From: an uncultured Alphaproteobacteria bacterium
Lineage (GTDB): Bacteria > Pseudomonadota > Alphaproteobacteria > CAAHEQ01 > UBA3637
Direction of reading: 5' to 3'
DNA length: 64,000 bases
Assembly (NCBI GenBank): GCA_934202735.1
Contig: CAKPYH010000003.1
Coordinates: 180,794 to 244,793, forward strand
How positions within the stretch are numbered: the stretch's first letter is position 1; the number at the start of each line of letters is the position of its first letter. A program made the position numbers and the translations under genes. Shown here piece after piece: positions 8,642 through 16,679 of this stretch. Under the pieces are notes generated by a model. That model was given only the letters and a program-made list of their open reading frames with translations. It made no database searches and was not told the origin of the DNA.

Positions 8642-8911
8642 ATGTCGTTAGAAAAAAATAAAAAACAACAAATCATCAAAGATTTTGCCGTTAATGCAAA
8701 AGATACGGGGTCGCCCGAAGTGCAGGTTGCCGTTTTAACGGAACGGATTGCTTCTTTATCGGCCCACATGCAAAGCCATCCGCAAGATTTTCATTCCCGG
8801 CGCGGGTTGATGAAAATGGTGGCCAATCGGCGGCGGTTGTTGAAATATGTCAAGGGAACAGATACCGCACGGTATGAAGCCCTGATCACACGCTTGGGCC
8901 TGCGTAAATAA
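8642..8911 (+). CDS. rpsO: 30S ribosomal protein S15
   Basis: An 89-residue S15, a primary 16S rRNA-binding protein of the 30S platform. It contains the family signature DTGSPEVQVAVLTERI, then HSRRGLMKMVANRRRLLKYV and the final ITRLGLRK. The usual length is 88-89 residues. It is followed by a hairpin and then pnp, the standard rpsO-pnp arrangement. The ribosome-binding site is GAAAGGA. Confidence 0.98.
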   Translation: MSLEKNKKQQIIKDFAVNAKDTGSPEVQVAVLTERIASLSAHMQSHPQDFHSRRGLMKMVANRRRLLKYVKGTDTARYEALITRLGLRK

Positions 8912-8917
8912 GCCCGT

Positions 8918-8947
8918 AAAGGGGGTGTCAAGGGATACCCCCTTTTT
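8918..8947 (+). terminator. Terminator-like hairpin between rpsO and pnp
   Basis: AAAGGGGGT (8918-8926) pairs with ACCCCCTTT (8937-8945), followed by T residues. It may attenuate read-through into pnp or protect the rpsO mRNA end, since no separate pnp promoter is evident. Confidence 0.8.
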
Positions 8948-8972
8948 ATTATTGATAGAGAAGGAAAAGAAT

Positions 8973-11195
8973 ATGAGTTTATTCAAAACATACAAAAAAG
9001 AAATGATGTGGGGGGGTAAAAAACTCTCCATTGAAACAGGAAAAGTTTCCCGCCAGGCCGATGGGGCCGTTATCGTGCAATATGGCGACACCATGGTTCA
9101 TGCCGCCGTGTGTGCCAGTAAGCAACAACCGGAAACTTTTGAAGATTTTATTCCCCTGACAGTGAATTACCAGGAAAAAACGTATGCTGCCGGTCGGATT
9201 CCCGGGGGATTTTTCAAGCGGGAAGGAAAACCCTCCGAAGCCGAAGTTTTAACATCGCGTTTGATTGACCGGCCCATTCGCCCGTTGTTTGTCAAAGGCT
9301 TTAATAATGAAACCCAAGTGGTATGCACGTTGATCAGTTTTGATTTAGCCACTCAACCGGATATTGTGGCCATGATTGCCGCATCGGCGGCGTTAACAAT
9401 TTCGGGCCTGCCGTTTTTAGGACCGATTGCCGGGGCGCGTATCGGCTATGTGGACGGACAATATGTTTTGAATCCGGACTTGAAAGCCGTGAAGCACAGT
9501 CAATTAGACTTGGTTGTCGCCGGCACGATGGAAGGTGTGCTGATGGTGGAATCCGAAGCACAGGAATTATCCGAAGAAGTCATGTTGGGGGCTGTGTCTT
9601 TCGGACATGAAAGCATTAAACCCGTCATTGAAATGATTATCTCTTTGGCCGAAGAATGTGCCAAGGAACCCTGGGAAGTCAAACAAGAACCCGCCGAATA
9701 TGCCACCGTGCGGACCGAAATTATGGACAAGTTGGGTGCGGATATTAAAGCGGCCTATCAGATCCATGAAAAATTGGCGCGGCAAGATGCCGTTGCGGCT
9801 GTCCGGGAACAAGCGCACGCTTTGTTTGCAGACAAACCCGCCGAAGATGCGGTGTGTGATAAAGTCTTCCATGAACTGGAAGCCCGCATTATGCGTGATG
9901 CCGTTTTGGAAACGGGTATTCGGATTGATGGTCGGGATACGAAAACCATTCGTCCGATTGAAACAGAAGTGGGGGTGTTGCCTAAATCTCACGGATCGGC
10001 GTTATTTACCCGCGGTGAAACTCAGGCCTTGGTGACGGCTACGTTGGGTACCGGTGAAGATGAACAAATTGTGGACAGTTTGGCCGGCGAATACAAAGAA
10101 CGCTTTATGTTGCACTATAACTTCCCGCCGTATTCCGTTGGGGAAGTAGGCCGCATGGGATCTCCGGGTCGGCGTGAAATCGGGCACGGTAAGTTGGCTT
10201 GGCGGGCCATTCACCCGATGTTGCCGCACTTTGATAATTTCCCGTATACCGTGCGGGTTGTATCTGACATTATGGAATCTAACGGATCGTCTTCTATGGC
10301 AACGGTGTGCGGTTCCACGTTGGCTTTGATGGATGCGGGTGTCCCGATGAAAAAGCCGGTGGCCGGTATTGCCATGGGCTTGATTAAAGAACAAGACAAG
10401 TTTGTTGTTTTGTCCGATATTCTGGGCGATGAAGATCACTTGGGCGACATGGACTTTAAGGTAGCCGGTACACGTGATGGTGTCACAGCGTTGCAAATGG
10501 ATATTAAAATTACGTCCATTACAACGGAAATTATGGCCACCGCTTTGAAACAAGCGCATGAAGGACGGCAATTTATCTTGAACAAAATGGCCGAAAGTTT
10601 GGCGGCTCCGCGTGCTGAAATCAATGCGAATGCACCACGGATTCAGGCATTCAAGATCAATCCGGATAAAATTCGTGATGTCATCGGCACCGGCGGTAAA
10701 GTCATCCGTGAAATCGTGGAAAAGACAGGGGCCAAAGTGGATATTGAAGACGATGGTACCGTTCGGATTGCCGCCGTGGATCAAGCGGCCGGTAAAGCCG
10801 CCTATGATTGGATTCAGGGCATTGTGGCCGAACCGGAAGAAGGTAAAAACTACTATGGGACGGTGTGCAAGATTATGGAATTCGGTGTGTTCGTGACCTT
10901 TATGGGCAAGACGGACGGCCTGGTCCATATTTCGGAAATGGCTCCGTATCGCGTAGAAAAAGCGACCGACTTGGTTAAAGAAGGCGATAAAGTTTGGGTC
11001 AAATGCCTGGGGACGGACAACCGCGGTAAAATCCGCTTGTCCATGAAACGGGTAGATCAAAAAACGGGCGAAACCATTGACTTGCCCGAAGAACCCAAAC
11101 GCGACCACAAAAAAGATCGGCATCATGACCGCAAGCCAAAGGCGGAAGTCGTGGAACAAACGGGTGAAGCCCTGGCCGGTATTTTGGCGGAATAA
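8973..11195 (+). CDS. pnp: Polyribonucleotide nucleotidyltransferase (PNPase)
   Basis: A 740-residue PNPase, the phosphate-dependent 3'-5' exoribonuclease of mRNA decay. It has two RNase PH-like domains: GRIPGGFFKREGKPSEAE in the first and GTGEDEQIVD, RREIGHGKLAWRA and DILGDEDHLGDMDFKVAGT in the second. These are followed by a KH domain (IGTGGKVIREI) and an S1 domain (YYGTVCKIMEFGVFVTF). The C-terminal tail is charged and probably disordered. The start at 8973 has AAGGA upstream; the frame extends upstream into the hairpin and cannot be coding there. A strong terminator follows. Confidence 0.98.
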   Translation: MSLFKTYKKEMMWGGKKLSIETGKVSRQADGAVIVQYGDTMVHAAVCASKQQPETFEDFIPLTVNYQEKTYAAGRIPGGFFKREGKPSEAEVLTSRLIDRPIRPLFVKGFNNETQVVCTLISFDLATQPDIVAMIAASAALTISGLPFLGPIAGARIGYVDGQYVLNPDLKAVKHSQLDLVVAGTMEGVLMVESEAQELSEEVMLGAVSFGHESIKPVIEMIISLAEECAKEPWEVKQEPAEYATVRTEIMDKLGADIKAAYQIHEKLARQDAVAAVREQAHALFADKPAEDAVCDKVFHELEARIMRDAVLETGIRIDGRDTKTIRPIETEVGVLPKSHGSALFTRGETQALVTATLGTGEDEQIVDSLAGEYKERFMLHYNFPPYSVGEVGRMGSPGRREIGHGKLAWRAIHPMLPHFDNFPYTVRVVSDIMESNGSSSMATVCGSTLALMDAGVPMKKPVAGIAMGLIKEQDKFVVLSDILGDEDHLGDMDFKVAGTRDGVTALQMDIKITSITTEIMATALKQAHEGRQFILNKMAESLAAPRAEINANAPRIQAFKINPDKIRDVIGTGGKVIREIVEKTGAKVDIEDDGTVRIAAVDQAAGKAAYDWIQGIVAEPEEGKNYYGTVCKIMEFGVFVTFMGKTDGLVHISEMAPYRVEKATDLVKEGDKVWVKCLGTDNRGKIRLSMKRVDQKTGETIDLPEEPKRDHKKDRHHDRKPKAEVVEQTGEALAGILAE

Positions 11196-11210
11196 AGCGT
11201 CATACATCAA

Positions 11211-11243
11211 AAACTCTCTGTCCCCGGGACGGAGAGTTTTTTT
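11211..11243 (+). terminator. Rho-independent terminator of pnp
   Basis: AAACTCTC (11211-11218) pairs with GAGAGTTT (11232-11239), with an inner GTCC/GGAC extension, then a run of T. Confidence 0.92.
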
Positions 11244-11254
11244 GTGGTGACCCC

Positions 11255-11283
11255 TTGCGTTTTTGGGACAAATACGATATAAT
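11255..11283 (+). promoter_or_regulatory. Promoter of trpS
   Basis: TTGCGT (11255-11260), 17 bp, perfect TATAAT (11278-11283). The gene starts 27 bp downstream behind GAAAGGA. Confidence 0.7.
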
Positions 11284-11309
11284 ACCTGAAAAGCAGAAAG
11301 GATATAACC

Positions 11310-12332
11310 ATGGATTTACAAGGTAAAATTGTCTTAACCGGTGTAAAACCGACCGGCACATTACATATCGGCAACTATGCCGGCGCGATTAAACCGGCCG
11401 TAAAATTAGGACACGATGTTAATCGTCAGGGCGGTAAGCACATCATGTTTGTAGCGGATTATCACGCCATCAACGCCTTAAAAGATGCACCGTTATTAAA
11501 GCGGTTGACACGGGAAATTGCGTGTGCCTATCTGGCTTGCGGTTTGGATCCGCATGTCTCCTATTTTTACCGCCAATCCGATGTTCCTGAATTATTGGAA
11601 TTGACAACAATTTTAATGGCTTACACGCCAAAGGGCTTTATGAATAAAGCCCATGCGTACAAGGCCGCCGTAGATAAAAACATCGCTCGGGGGGAACCGC
11701 ATGATGCGGGGATCAATATGGGCTTATATACCTATCCGGTGCTGATGGCGGCCGATATTTTGGCCTATGATACCGATTGGGTGCCGGTGGGTAAAGATCA
11801 GGTGCAGCATGTGGAAATTGCCGCCGATATTGCCGGGGCCATCAATGCCCATTTCGGACGACAGATTTTCAAGCTGCCTAAGTATTTTACAACCGATGCC
11901 ACCGAAACGGTACCGGGCTTGGACGGACGAAAAATGAGCAAGAGTTATAACAATGTCATTCCTTTGTTTGCCGATGATGCCACGTTAAAAAAAGCGGTGA
12001 TGAGTATTAAAACCGATTGTCAGGATATCAATGCTCCCAAAAATCCGGATGAAATTTTACTGTATCAGATTTTGCGGGGCGTGGCCCCGGCGGATTTGGT
12101 GGCCGAAGTGCGAACCGGTTTGGAACAAGGGGGAATGGGATATGGTACCATAAAAAAAATGTTGCTGGCCGCGTTGATTGATGAAATCGGGGATAAGCGG
12201 GACAAGTACCATGATTATTTGGCCCACTGGGACACCGTGGAAGACATGTTGCGTACCGGGGCGGTCCGTGCACGGGCATTGGTAAAACCGGTCTTGGAAC
12301 GTGCCAAAGATGCCATTTTTGATCGGGCCTGA
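11310..12332 (+). CDS. trpS: Tryptophan--tRNA ligase
   Basis: A 340-residue class I aminoacyl-tRNA synthetase that charges tRNA-Trp. The HIGH-type motif is TLHIGNY near residue 17 and the KMSKS motif is GRKMSKSYNN near residue 210. Between them lie the TrpRS-typical YTYPVLMAADIL and PVGKDQVQHVE segments that line the tryptophan pocket and dimer interface. Length fits the bacterial family. The start is supported by a GAAAGGA site and a consensus promoter. A small leftward reading frame begins converging 14 bp after the stop. Confidence 0.97.
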   Translation: MDLQGKIVLTGVKPTGTLHIGNYAGAIKPAVKLGHDVNRQGGKHIMFVADYHAINALKDAPLLKRLTREIACAYLACGLDPHVSYFYRQSDVPELLELTTILMAYTPKGFMNKAHAYKAAVDKNIARGEPHDAGINMGLYTYPVLMAADILAYDTDWVPVGKDQVQHVEIAADIAGAINAHFGRQIFKLPKYFTTDATETVPGLDGRKMSKSYNNVIPLFADDATLKKAVMSIKTDCQDINAPKNPDEILLYQILRGVAPADLVAEVRTGLEQGGMGYGTIKKMLLAALIDEIGDKRDKYHDYLAHWDTVEDMLRTGAVRARALVKPVLERAKDAIFDRA

Positions 12333-12345
12333 TCCGCACGTTTCT

Positions 12346-12471
12346 TTATACCGGTCGCCAACCGGATACATCATCCGGCATGCCGGTGTCCGGTGTTAAA
12401 CCGCGTCTTTCCCCGTTCAATCCGCCATAAACGACCCCGATAATCCCGGCAAGCAAAGATGTGAGTAGCAT
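12346..12471 (-). CDS. Possible small membrane protein (41 residues)
   Basis: A 41-codon frame starting at an ATG at 12471. The peptide has a hydrophobic N-terminal helix (LLTSLLAGIIGVVYGGL) followed by a polar tail rich in Gly, Pro and Asp. Upstream bases AAGGTG, four bases before the ATG, could serve as a weak ribosome-binding site. It lies between trpS and the rightward HdeD-like gene, convergent with trpS. The amino-acid make-up looks protein-like, but there is no family match I can name, and it could be chance in a 197-bp gap. Confidence 0.35.
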   Translation of the reverse strand: MLLTSLLAGIIGVVYGGLNGERRGLTPDTGMPDDVSGWRPV

Positions 12472-12479
12472 GTAGCACC

Positions 12480-12508
12480 TTGATTTCGGAATCACAAATA
12501 CCTATGTG
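12480..12508 (+). promoter_or_regulatory. Promoter of the HdeD-like gene
   Basis: TTGATT (12480-12485), 17 bp, TATGTG (12503-12508). The GTG at 12506 falls inside the -10 box, which supports the ATG at 12530 as the true start. Confidence 0.5.
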
Positions 12509-12529
12509 AAAGCATGGGAGGATGGAATC

Positions 12530-13030
12530 ATGCAACAAAAAAGTTGGGGATTGTTTTTAATCAGCTTGATTTTAATGGCGGGGGGTATTTTTGTACTGTT
12601 GAACCCGATGACGGCTTTACTGGCATCTGCTATCGCGATAGGTTGTTATTTCGTTTTATTGGGGGCCGGCTATCTGTGGGTAGCCCGACAATGTAAAACA
12701 CATTGGTGCCTGGGCCTGGGGATTTTAGATGTTATTATCGGCTTGATATTATTGGCTAACATCAATGTAACCGCATCAACGTTGCCCTTGATTTTCGGAT
12801 TTTGGTGCTTGTTTGTCGGCGTTATCCAATTCGTTGCCGGATTGCAACGGGACGGATGGTCGGATACATTCAACTTGATTACCCTGCTTTCCGGGGTCTT
12901 GGGGATTGTCTTTGGCACATTCATCTTTCTATATCCGATGTTTGGAGCCATTGCCATTACCTTGCTGTTAGGGGCATACTTGATCTTGTACGGAGTCTTT
13001 GAATTGTTGCGGTTTCGGCGCGGCGCATAA
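12530..13030 (+). CDS. HdeD-like (DUF308) membrane protein
   Basis: A 166-residue inner-membrane protein made almost entirely of six hydrophobic helices. The repeated pattern of Gly-rich helices (ILMAGGIFVLLNP, GLGILDVIIGLILL, GIVFGTFIFLYP) matches the HdeD/DUF308 family, in which helix pairs are duplicated. Its role in E. coli is linked to acid resistance at high cell density; function here is not established. The start at 12530 has GGGAGGAT six bases upstream. The gene stands alone with its own promoter. Confidence 0.75.
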   Translation: MQQKSWGLFLISLILMAGGIFVLLNPMTALLASAIAIGCYFVLLGAGYLWVARQCKTHWCLGLGILDVIIGLILLANINVTASTLPLIFGFWCLFVGVIQFVAGLQRDGWSDTFNLITLLSGVLGIVFGTFIFLYPMFGAIAITLLLGAYLILYGVFELLRFRRGA

Positions 13031-13178
13031 AAAGACTTGACAGCATTCATTTTTTGGGGCATTTTGAAACCACAAGGTTTTGAATGTCCCGTTTTCCTGT
13101 TGTGTTTTGATTATTCAGAGAAAGATACACCGGATCTTGGGCAGGTGGTATCATGCGGATGATATGAAAGGAAACATC

Positions 13179-14336
13179 ATGAAAAAATGGGATCAGCATT
13201 GGGCCCGAATGAGTGTCATTTTAGTGGCTTTTGTGGGGATATTCCTGCCAATCATCGGCCACGCCGCCACAGATTCGTACCCGGCTTTGACCGGACGTGT
13301 GGTAGATGAAGCCCATATTTTATCGCCTTCGGAACAGACCGCATTAGAAAATCGTTTGACCCAAGCCGAACCGCATCAGGTGGTCGCGGTTTCTCTGGCT
13401 TCTTTACGGGGACAAGAAATTGAAGAATACGGGGTGGCCCTGGGGCGACATTGGGGCATTGGACGCAAAGATGAAAATGACGGTGTATTGATTATGATTG
13501 CCCCCACGGAACGTCAAATGCGGATAGAAGTCGGCTATGGTTTAGAAGGAACCCTGACCGATGCCCGGGCCGATCAAATTATCCGGCACATCATGTTGCC
13601 CTTGGCCAAGCAGGGAAAATACGGTGAAGCCTTAATTCAGGGTAGCAACGCCGTTATCGGCGTTTTAACGGGCACGACCGTCCCCGCCACACCGGAAACG
13701 CAGACCGATAGTGAGCAGGCAATCATAGGACCATTCACTTATACATATATATTTTCATTTTTCTTGAAGGTTGTGTTTTCAATTTTGGGAGGCCTGGGCC
13801 TGGTAATTTTTATGATCCTATTGGTTAGTCATCTTGAAAACAGAAGGACTAAAAAGAAAAAATCAAAGCCGGGATACATCCCTGAAAAAGAAATCAAAAA
13901 AATCATCGCAAACTGTAAAGTACCCACAACGAAACAAGAAAAAGAACTCTCACGGCAGGATAGGTTATATTTCTTCCGGAAGATACTACTTTTGAATTTG
14001 ATATTTTTTCCACCCCTCATACTCTTTATAGTTTTAATCTGTGTAAATGACACGATAAATAGAATGATATTGGGCGTATGCGGGTTTGTATTCTTCTACG
14101 CCTGTTATACAAGCACAAAGGCTATGCTTAAAATTTATAGAAAGAATCCGTACTTCCCGTTTCAAGAATACAAAAAAGAAGTCAAAAAGCACAAAAAACG
14201 GGGAAGCGGTTTTTCAGACAGCGACAGTGGGTCTTCCGGCGGCGGCAGTTTCGGTGGCGGCAGTTTCGGTGGCGGTTCATCTTTCAGCGGCGGTGGCGGC
14301 AGTTTCGGTGGCGGCGGGTCCAGCGGTCGTTGGTGA
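13179..14336 (+). CDS. TPM-domain exported protein with Gly/Ser-rich tail
   Basis: A 385-residue envelope protein. A signal peptide (MKKWDQHWARMSVILVAFVG, probable cleavage after GHA) is followed by a TPM domain (residues about 35-165), with VVDEAHILSPSE, IGRKDENDGVLIMIAPTERQMRIEVGYGLEG and the DARADQIIR segment typical of the family. Two membrane segments lie near residues 185-215 and 265-320, separated by a very basic loop. The last 35 residues are Gly/Ser repeats. TPM-domain proteins are often encoded with LemA; here the LemA gene is 12 kb upstream. The start at 13179 is set by GAAAGGA; the frame is open upstream to 13080 without a ribosome-binding site. Confidence 0.82.
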   Translation: MKKWDQHWARMSVILVAFVGIFLPIIGHAATDSYPALTGRVVDEAHILSPSEQTALENRLTQAEPHQVVAVSLASLRGQEIEEYGVALGRHWGIGRKDENDGVLIMIAPTERQMRIEVGYGLEGTLTDARADQIIRHIMLPLAKQGKYGEALIQGSNAVIGVLTGTTVPATPETQTDSEQAIIGPFTYTYIFSFFLKVVFSILGGLGLVIFMILLVSHLENRRTKKKKSKPGYIPEKEIKKIIANCKVPTTKQEKELSRQDRLYFFRKILLLNLIFFPPLILFIVLICVNDTINRMILGVCGFVFFYACYTSTKAMLKIYRKNPYFPFQEYKKEVKKHKKRGSGFSDSDSGSSGGGSFGGGSFGGGSSFSGGGGSFGGGGSSGRW

Positions 14337-14348
14337 ACCGCGTTGCGT

Positions 14349-15155
14349 TCAGCCCCCTATGGGCGTATTGTGTAGGTTGGCCCCCAAAATAACCTGCGTC
14401 ATCGTGCGGCAATGTCCGGTTTGTTCATCTATATCGGCGATCACACCACAAAAAGTGCCGGCCCCTTCCGCCGGTTGCAGGCGACCGCCCGCCCCCACAA
14501 AGCGCGGCATGACACTGGCCACCGTCATACCGATAACCGATTGATAATCACCACACATGCCGACATCGGTTTGAAAGCCCGTTCCCCCCGGCAAAACGCG
14601 CATATCCGCAGTCGGAATGTGCGTGTGCGTCCCGACAACCAACGTGGCTCGCCCGTCCAAAAAATGCCCCATAGCTACCTTTTCGGCGGTAGCTTCGGCA
14701 TGAAAATCAACCACTAACACATCATAATCCCGACCCTGAGTATGTGTTTTGAAAAAAGTGTCCATGGTTTGGAAAGGATCGTCCACAGGCCGCATAAACA
14801 CCCGTCCCATCACTTGCACCACACCGATTTTAACACCGCTTTGTTCAAAAACGCAATAGCCTTTCCCGATTGTATTTTCGGGATAGTTCATCGGGCGAAT
14901 CAAAGTGGGTTCCGCATCCAGAGCCTCATTGATATCCGCTTTATCAAATGAATGATTCCCCAAGGTTACCGCGTGTACCCCCATACGCAAAAACGATTGG
15001 TATATCTTGGGCGTTAAACCGAAACCGTGGGCGGCATTCTCGCCATTGACGATAACGGGGCCGACGCCATACTGTTCCCGCACAACAGGCAAATAGCGGG
15101 CCAAGGCCTCCCGTCCGGATTTACCGACCACATCACCGCAAAATAAAATCTTCAT
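14349..15155 (-). CDS. YmdB-family metallophosphoesterase (TIGR00282)
   Basis: A 268-residue calcineurin-like phosphoesterase. Metal-binding motifs are in order: FCGDVVGKSGRE at the N-terminus, VNGENAAHG, TLGNHSFDK, VVDFHAEATAEK, and the closing VVGTHTHIPTADM. Family members such as Bacillus YmdB hydrolyse 2',3'-cyclic nucleotides and influence RNA turnover and biofilm; the role in alphaproteobacteria is unclear. It is the last gene of the ybaB-recR-zapA operon, overlapping zapA by 4 bp, and converges with the TPM gene across 12 bp. Confidence 0.9.
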   Translation of the reverse strand: MKILFCGDVVGKSGREALARYLPVVREQYGVGPVIVNGENAAHGFGLTPKIYQSFLRMGVHAVTLGNHSFDKADINEALDAEPTLIRPMNYPENTIGKGYCVFEQSGVKIGVVQVMGRVFMRPVDDPFQTMDTFFKTHTQGRDYDVLVVDFHAEATAEKVAMGHFLDGRATLVVGTHTHIPTADMRVLPGGTGFQTDVGMCGDYQSVIGMTVASVMPRFVGAGGRLQPAEGAGTFCGVIADIDEQTGHCRTMTQVILGANLHNTPIGG

Positions 15156-15460
15156 TCTTTCAAACTTTCGGATAATAACGTAATTTTAGCCGCCAGATTA
15201 TTCAAGTTCTCGGCCAACCGCATTTCTGTTTCCTGTAAAACGCCGGCATTGGTTTCTTTTTCCAGTTTACTTTTTTCTTCCGCTAATAACAGGCAGATCA
15301 TGGCCAACATTTGACCTTCTTGCATAAACCCCAAAGATTGTGTCAGTTGTTCGGCCCGTTTATCCAACCCTTCGGCTAAATGTTGCATTTCGGCTTCCCG
15401 ACCGTCTGCGCAAGAAAACTTATAAGACCGTGATCCGATTTTCAAAGAGACAATCGCCAT
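15152..15460 (-). CDS. zapA: Cell division protein ZapA
   Basis: A 102-residue ZapA homologue, a small cytoplasmic protein that bundles FtsZ filaments. The N-terminal fold reads VSLKIGSRSYKFSCADGREAEMQHLAEGLDKR, matching the ZapA pattern of a beta-hairpin followed by a helix. A coiled-coil C-terminus follows (EEKSKLEKET onward). It is preceded by a small coiled-coil gene that it touches by one base, a neighbourhood common in alphaproteobacteria. A ribosome-binding site (AAGGGGG) lies upstream. Confidence 0.9.
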   Translation of the reverse strand: MAIVSLKIGSRSYKFSCADGREAEMQHLAEGLDKRAEQLTQSLGFMQEGQMLAMICLLLAEEKSKLEKETNAGVLQETEMRLAENLNNLAAKITLLSESLKE

Positions 15461-15648
15461 TATGCATCCCCCTTACGATATGTGCTGATCAGGGTATCCA
15501 GCCGATCATGCGTGGCCCGTATCAGGTGTTTCATATCGGCAATCTGTTCATTTTTTTGCACCCGTTCTTTATTGGAATCATAAACGGCGCTTTCCAATTT
15601 CAAGATAGCCTGTTCTAAGGCCGTCAATGCTGATTTTACCTGTTCCAT
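15460..15648 (-). CDS. Small coiled-coil protein upstream of zapA (DUF4164-like)
   Basis: A 62-residue protein that is one long amphipathic helix, rich in Leu, Lys and Glu, with heptad-like spacing (ALTALEQAILKLESAV). Similar short coiled-coil genes sit directly upstream of zapA in many alphaproteobacteria, which suggests a divisome-related partner; this is inference from position. The start has AAGGGGG nine bases upstream. Its stop and the zapA start share a base. Confidence 0.75.
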   Translation of the reverse strand: MEQVKSALTALEQAILKLESAVYDSNKERVQKNEQIADMKHLIRATHDRLDTLISTYRKGDA

Positions 15649-15657
15649 GTGTCCCCC

Positions 15658-16251
15658 TTATACATCACGCCTGGTTTTGAAAGCCATCTGTAATGTCCCG
15701 TCATCCAGATAGTCTAACTCGCCCCCAACGGGCACACCGCGCGACAAGGCCGATATTTTGACCGAATATCCCGTCAGGCGATCACTTAAATAATGCGCCG
15801 TTGTTTGTCCTTCCACCGTAGCGGGCAAAGCCAAAATAATTTCATCCACACCGCCGGCCGCCACTTTGTCCAGCAACTCCTGCACCTGTAATTCATCGGG
15901 GCCGATCCCGTCCAAAGCCGATAGCACGCCCCCCAAGACATGATACACGCCCCGAAAAGCCGCCGCCCGTTCCAATGCCCACAAATCCGCCACATCACGC
16001 ACCACGCAAATTTGAGCCGGATTCCGGCGCGGATCCGCACAAATCGCACACGGGGCCGTTGCGTCCATATTGCCGCAAATCGGGCATTTTACCACCCGAT
16101 CATGTACGGTTTTCAAGGAAGACAACAACGGTTCAAAATAACTCTCTTTTTTGTCCAGCAGGTACAACACCGCCCGCCGGGCCGAGCGCGGTCCAAAAGC
16201 GGGCAGTTTCGCCAGTTGACGAATCAAGTGTTCAATTTCCGGCGCGGACAT
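15658..16251 (-). CDS. recR: Recombination protein RecR
   Basis: A 197-residue RecR, part of the RecFOR pathway that loads RecA at gaps. It has an N-terminal helix-hairpin-helix (LAKLPAFGPRSARRAV), a four-cysteine zinc finger (CPICGN and CAICAD, near residues 56-75), and a Toprim domain with ICVVRDVADLWALER and the ALPATVEGQTTAHYL segment. The C-terminal Walker-like region SRGVPVGGELDYLDDGTL is intact. It follows ybaB with AAGGGA in the 8-bp gap, the usual ybaB-recR pairing. Confidence 0.97.
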   Translation of the reverse strand: MSAPEIEHLIRQLAKLPAFGPRSARRAVLYLLDKKESYFEPLLSSLKTVHDRVVKCPICGNMDATAPCAICADPRRNPAQICVVRDVADLWALERAAAFRGVYHVLGGVLSALDGIGPDELQVQELLDKVAAGGVDEIILALPATVEGQTTAHYLSDRLTGYSVKISALSRGVPVGGELDYLDDGTLQMAFKTRRDV

Positions 16252-16259
16252 CGGTTCCC

Positions 16260-16580
16260 TTAAAACGGCATTTTAAAGTCCGGCGGCAATCCCAGTCCGG
16301 CCTGAATCTTTTCCATTTCGGTTTGTTGATAGGCTTCCGCTTTGGCATGCGCATCATTGATAGCCACCAACACCAAGTCTTCCAAGGTTTCCACATCGGC
16401 CGGGTTCACCACATCTTTCGTTATTTGGACTTTGGTGGCTTCTCCTTTTCCGGTTATGGTCACCGACACGGCGTTATTGGCCGCCGTACCCGTAAATTCC
16501 TGACGGCCCATTTTGGTTTGCAAAATGTTGACCTGGGTTTGCACTTGCTGTGCTTTTTTCATCAATTCACCGATGTTCAT
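16260..16580 (-). CDS. ybaB: YbaB/EbfC family nucleoid-associated protein
   Basis: A 106-residue DNA-binding protein of the YbaB/EbfC family, which forms dimeric tweezers on DNA. Key segments are MNIGELMKKAQQVQTQVN, then the beta-rich core GTAANNAVSVTITGKGEATKVQI, and DLVLVAINDAHAKA. The start at 16580 has AAAGGAG six bases upstream; in-frame codons further up lack one. It heads the operon with recR, the coiled-coil gene, zapA and ymdB. Confidence 0.93.
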   Translation of the reverse strand: MNIGELMKKAQQVQTQVNILQTKMGRQEFTGTAANNAVSVTITGKGEATKVQITKDVVNPADVETLEDLVLVAINDAHAKAEAYQQTEMEKIQAGLGLPPDFKMPF

Positions 16581-16612
16581 AGTTTCTCCTTTCTTAATTA
16601 AAGCATATTTCA

Positions 16613-16641
16613 TACATACTGCATTTTTTGCCTTTTGACAA
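16613..16641 (-). promoter_or_regulatory. Promoter of the ybaB-recR-zapA-ymdB operon
   Basis: On the minus strand TTGTCA (16641-16636), 17 bp, TATGTA (16618-16613). Confidence 0.55.
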
Positions 16642-16679
16642 GTCTTTTTTCACAAAAAGAGTGTTTTTGTCATCTACCT

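Noticed and set aside
10002..11210. A 402-codon frame antisense to pnp
   Set aside because: It is the shadow of a highly conserved gene; composition is Phe/His/Asn-rich and no start signal is present.
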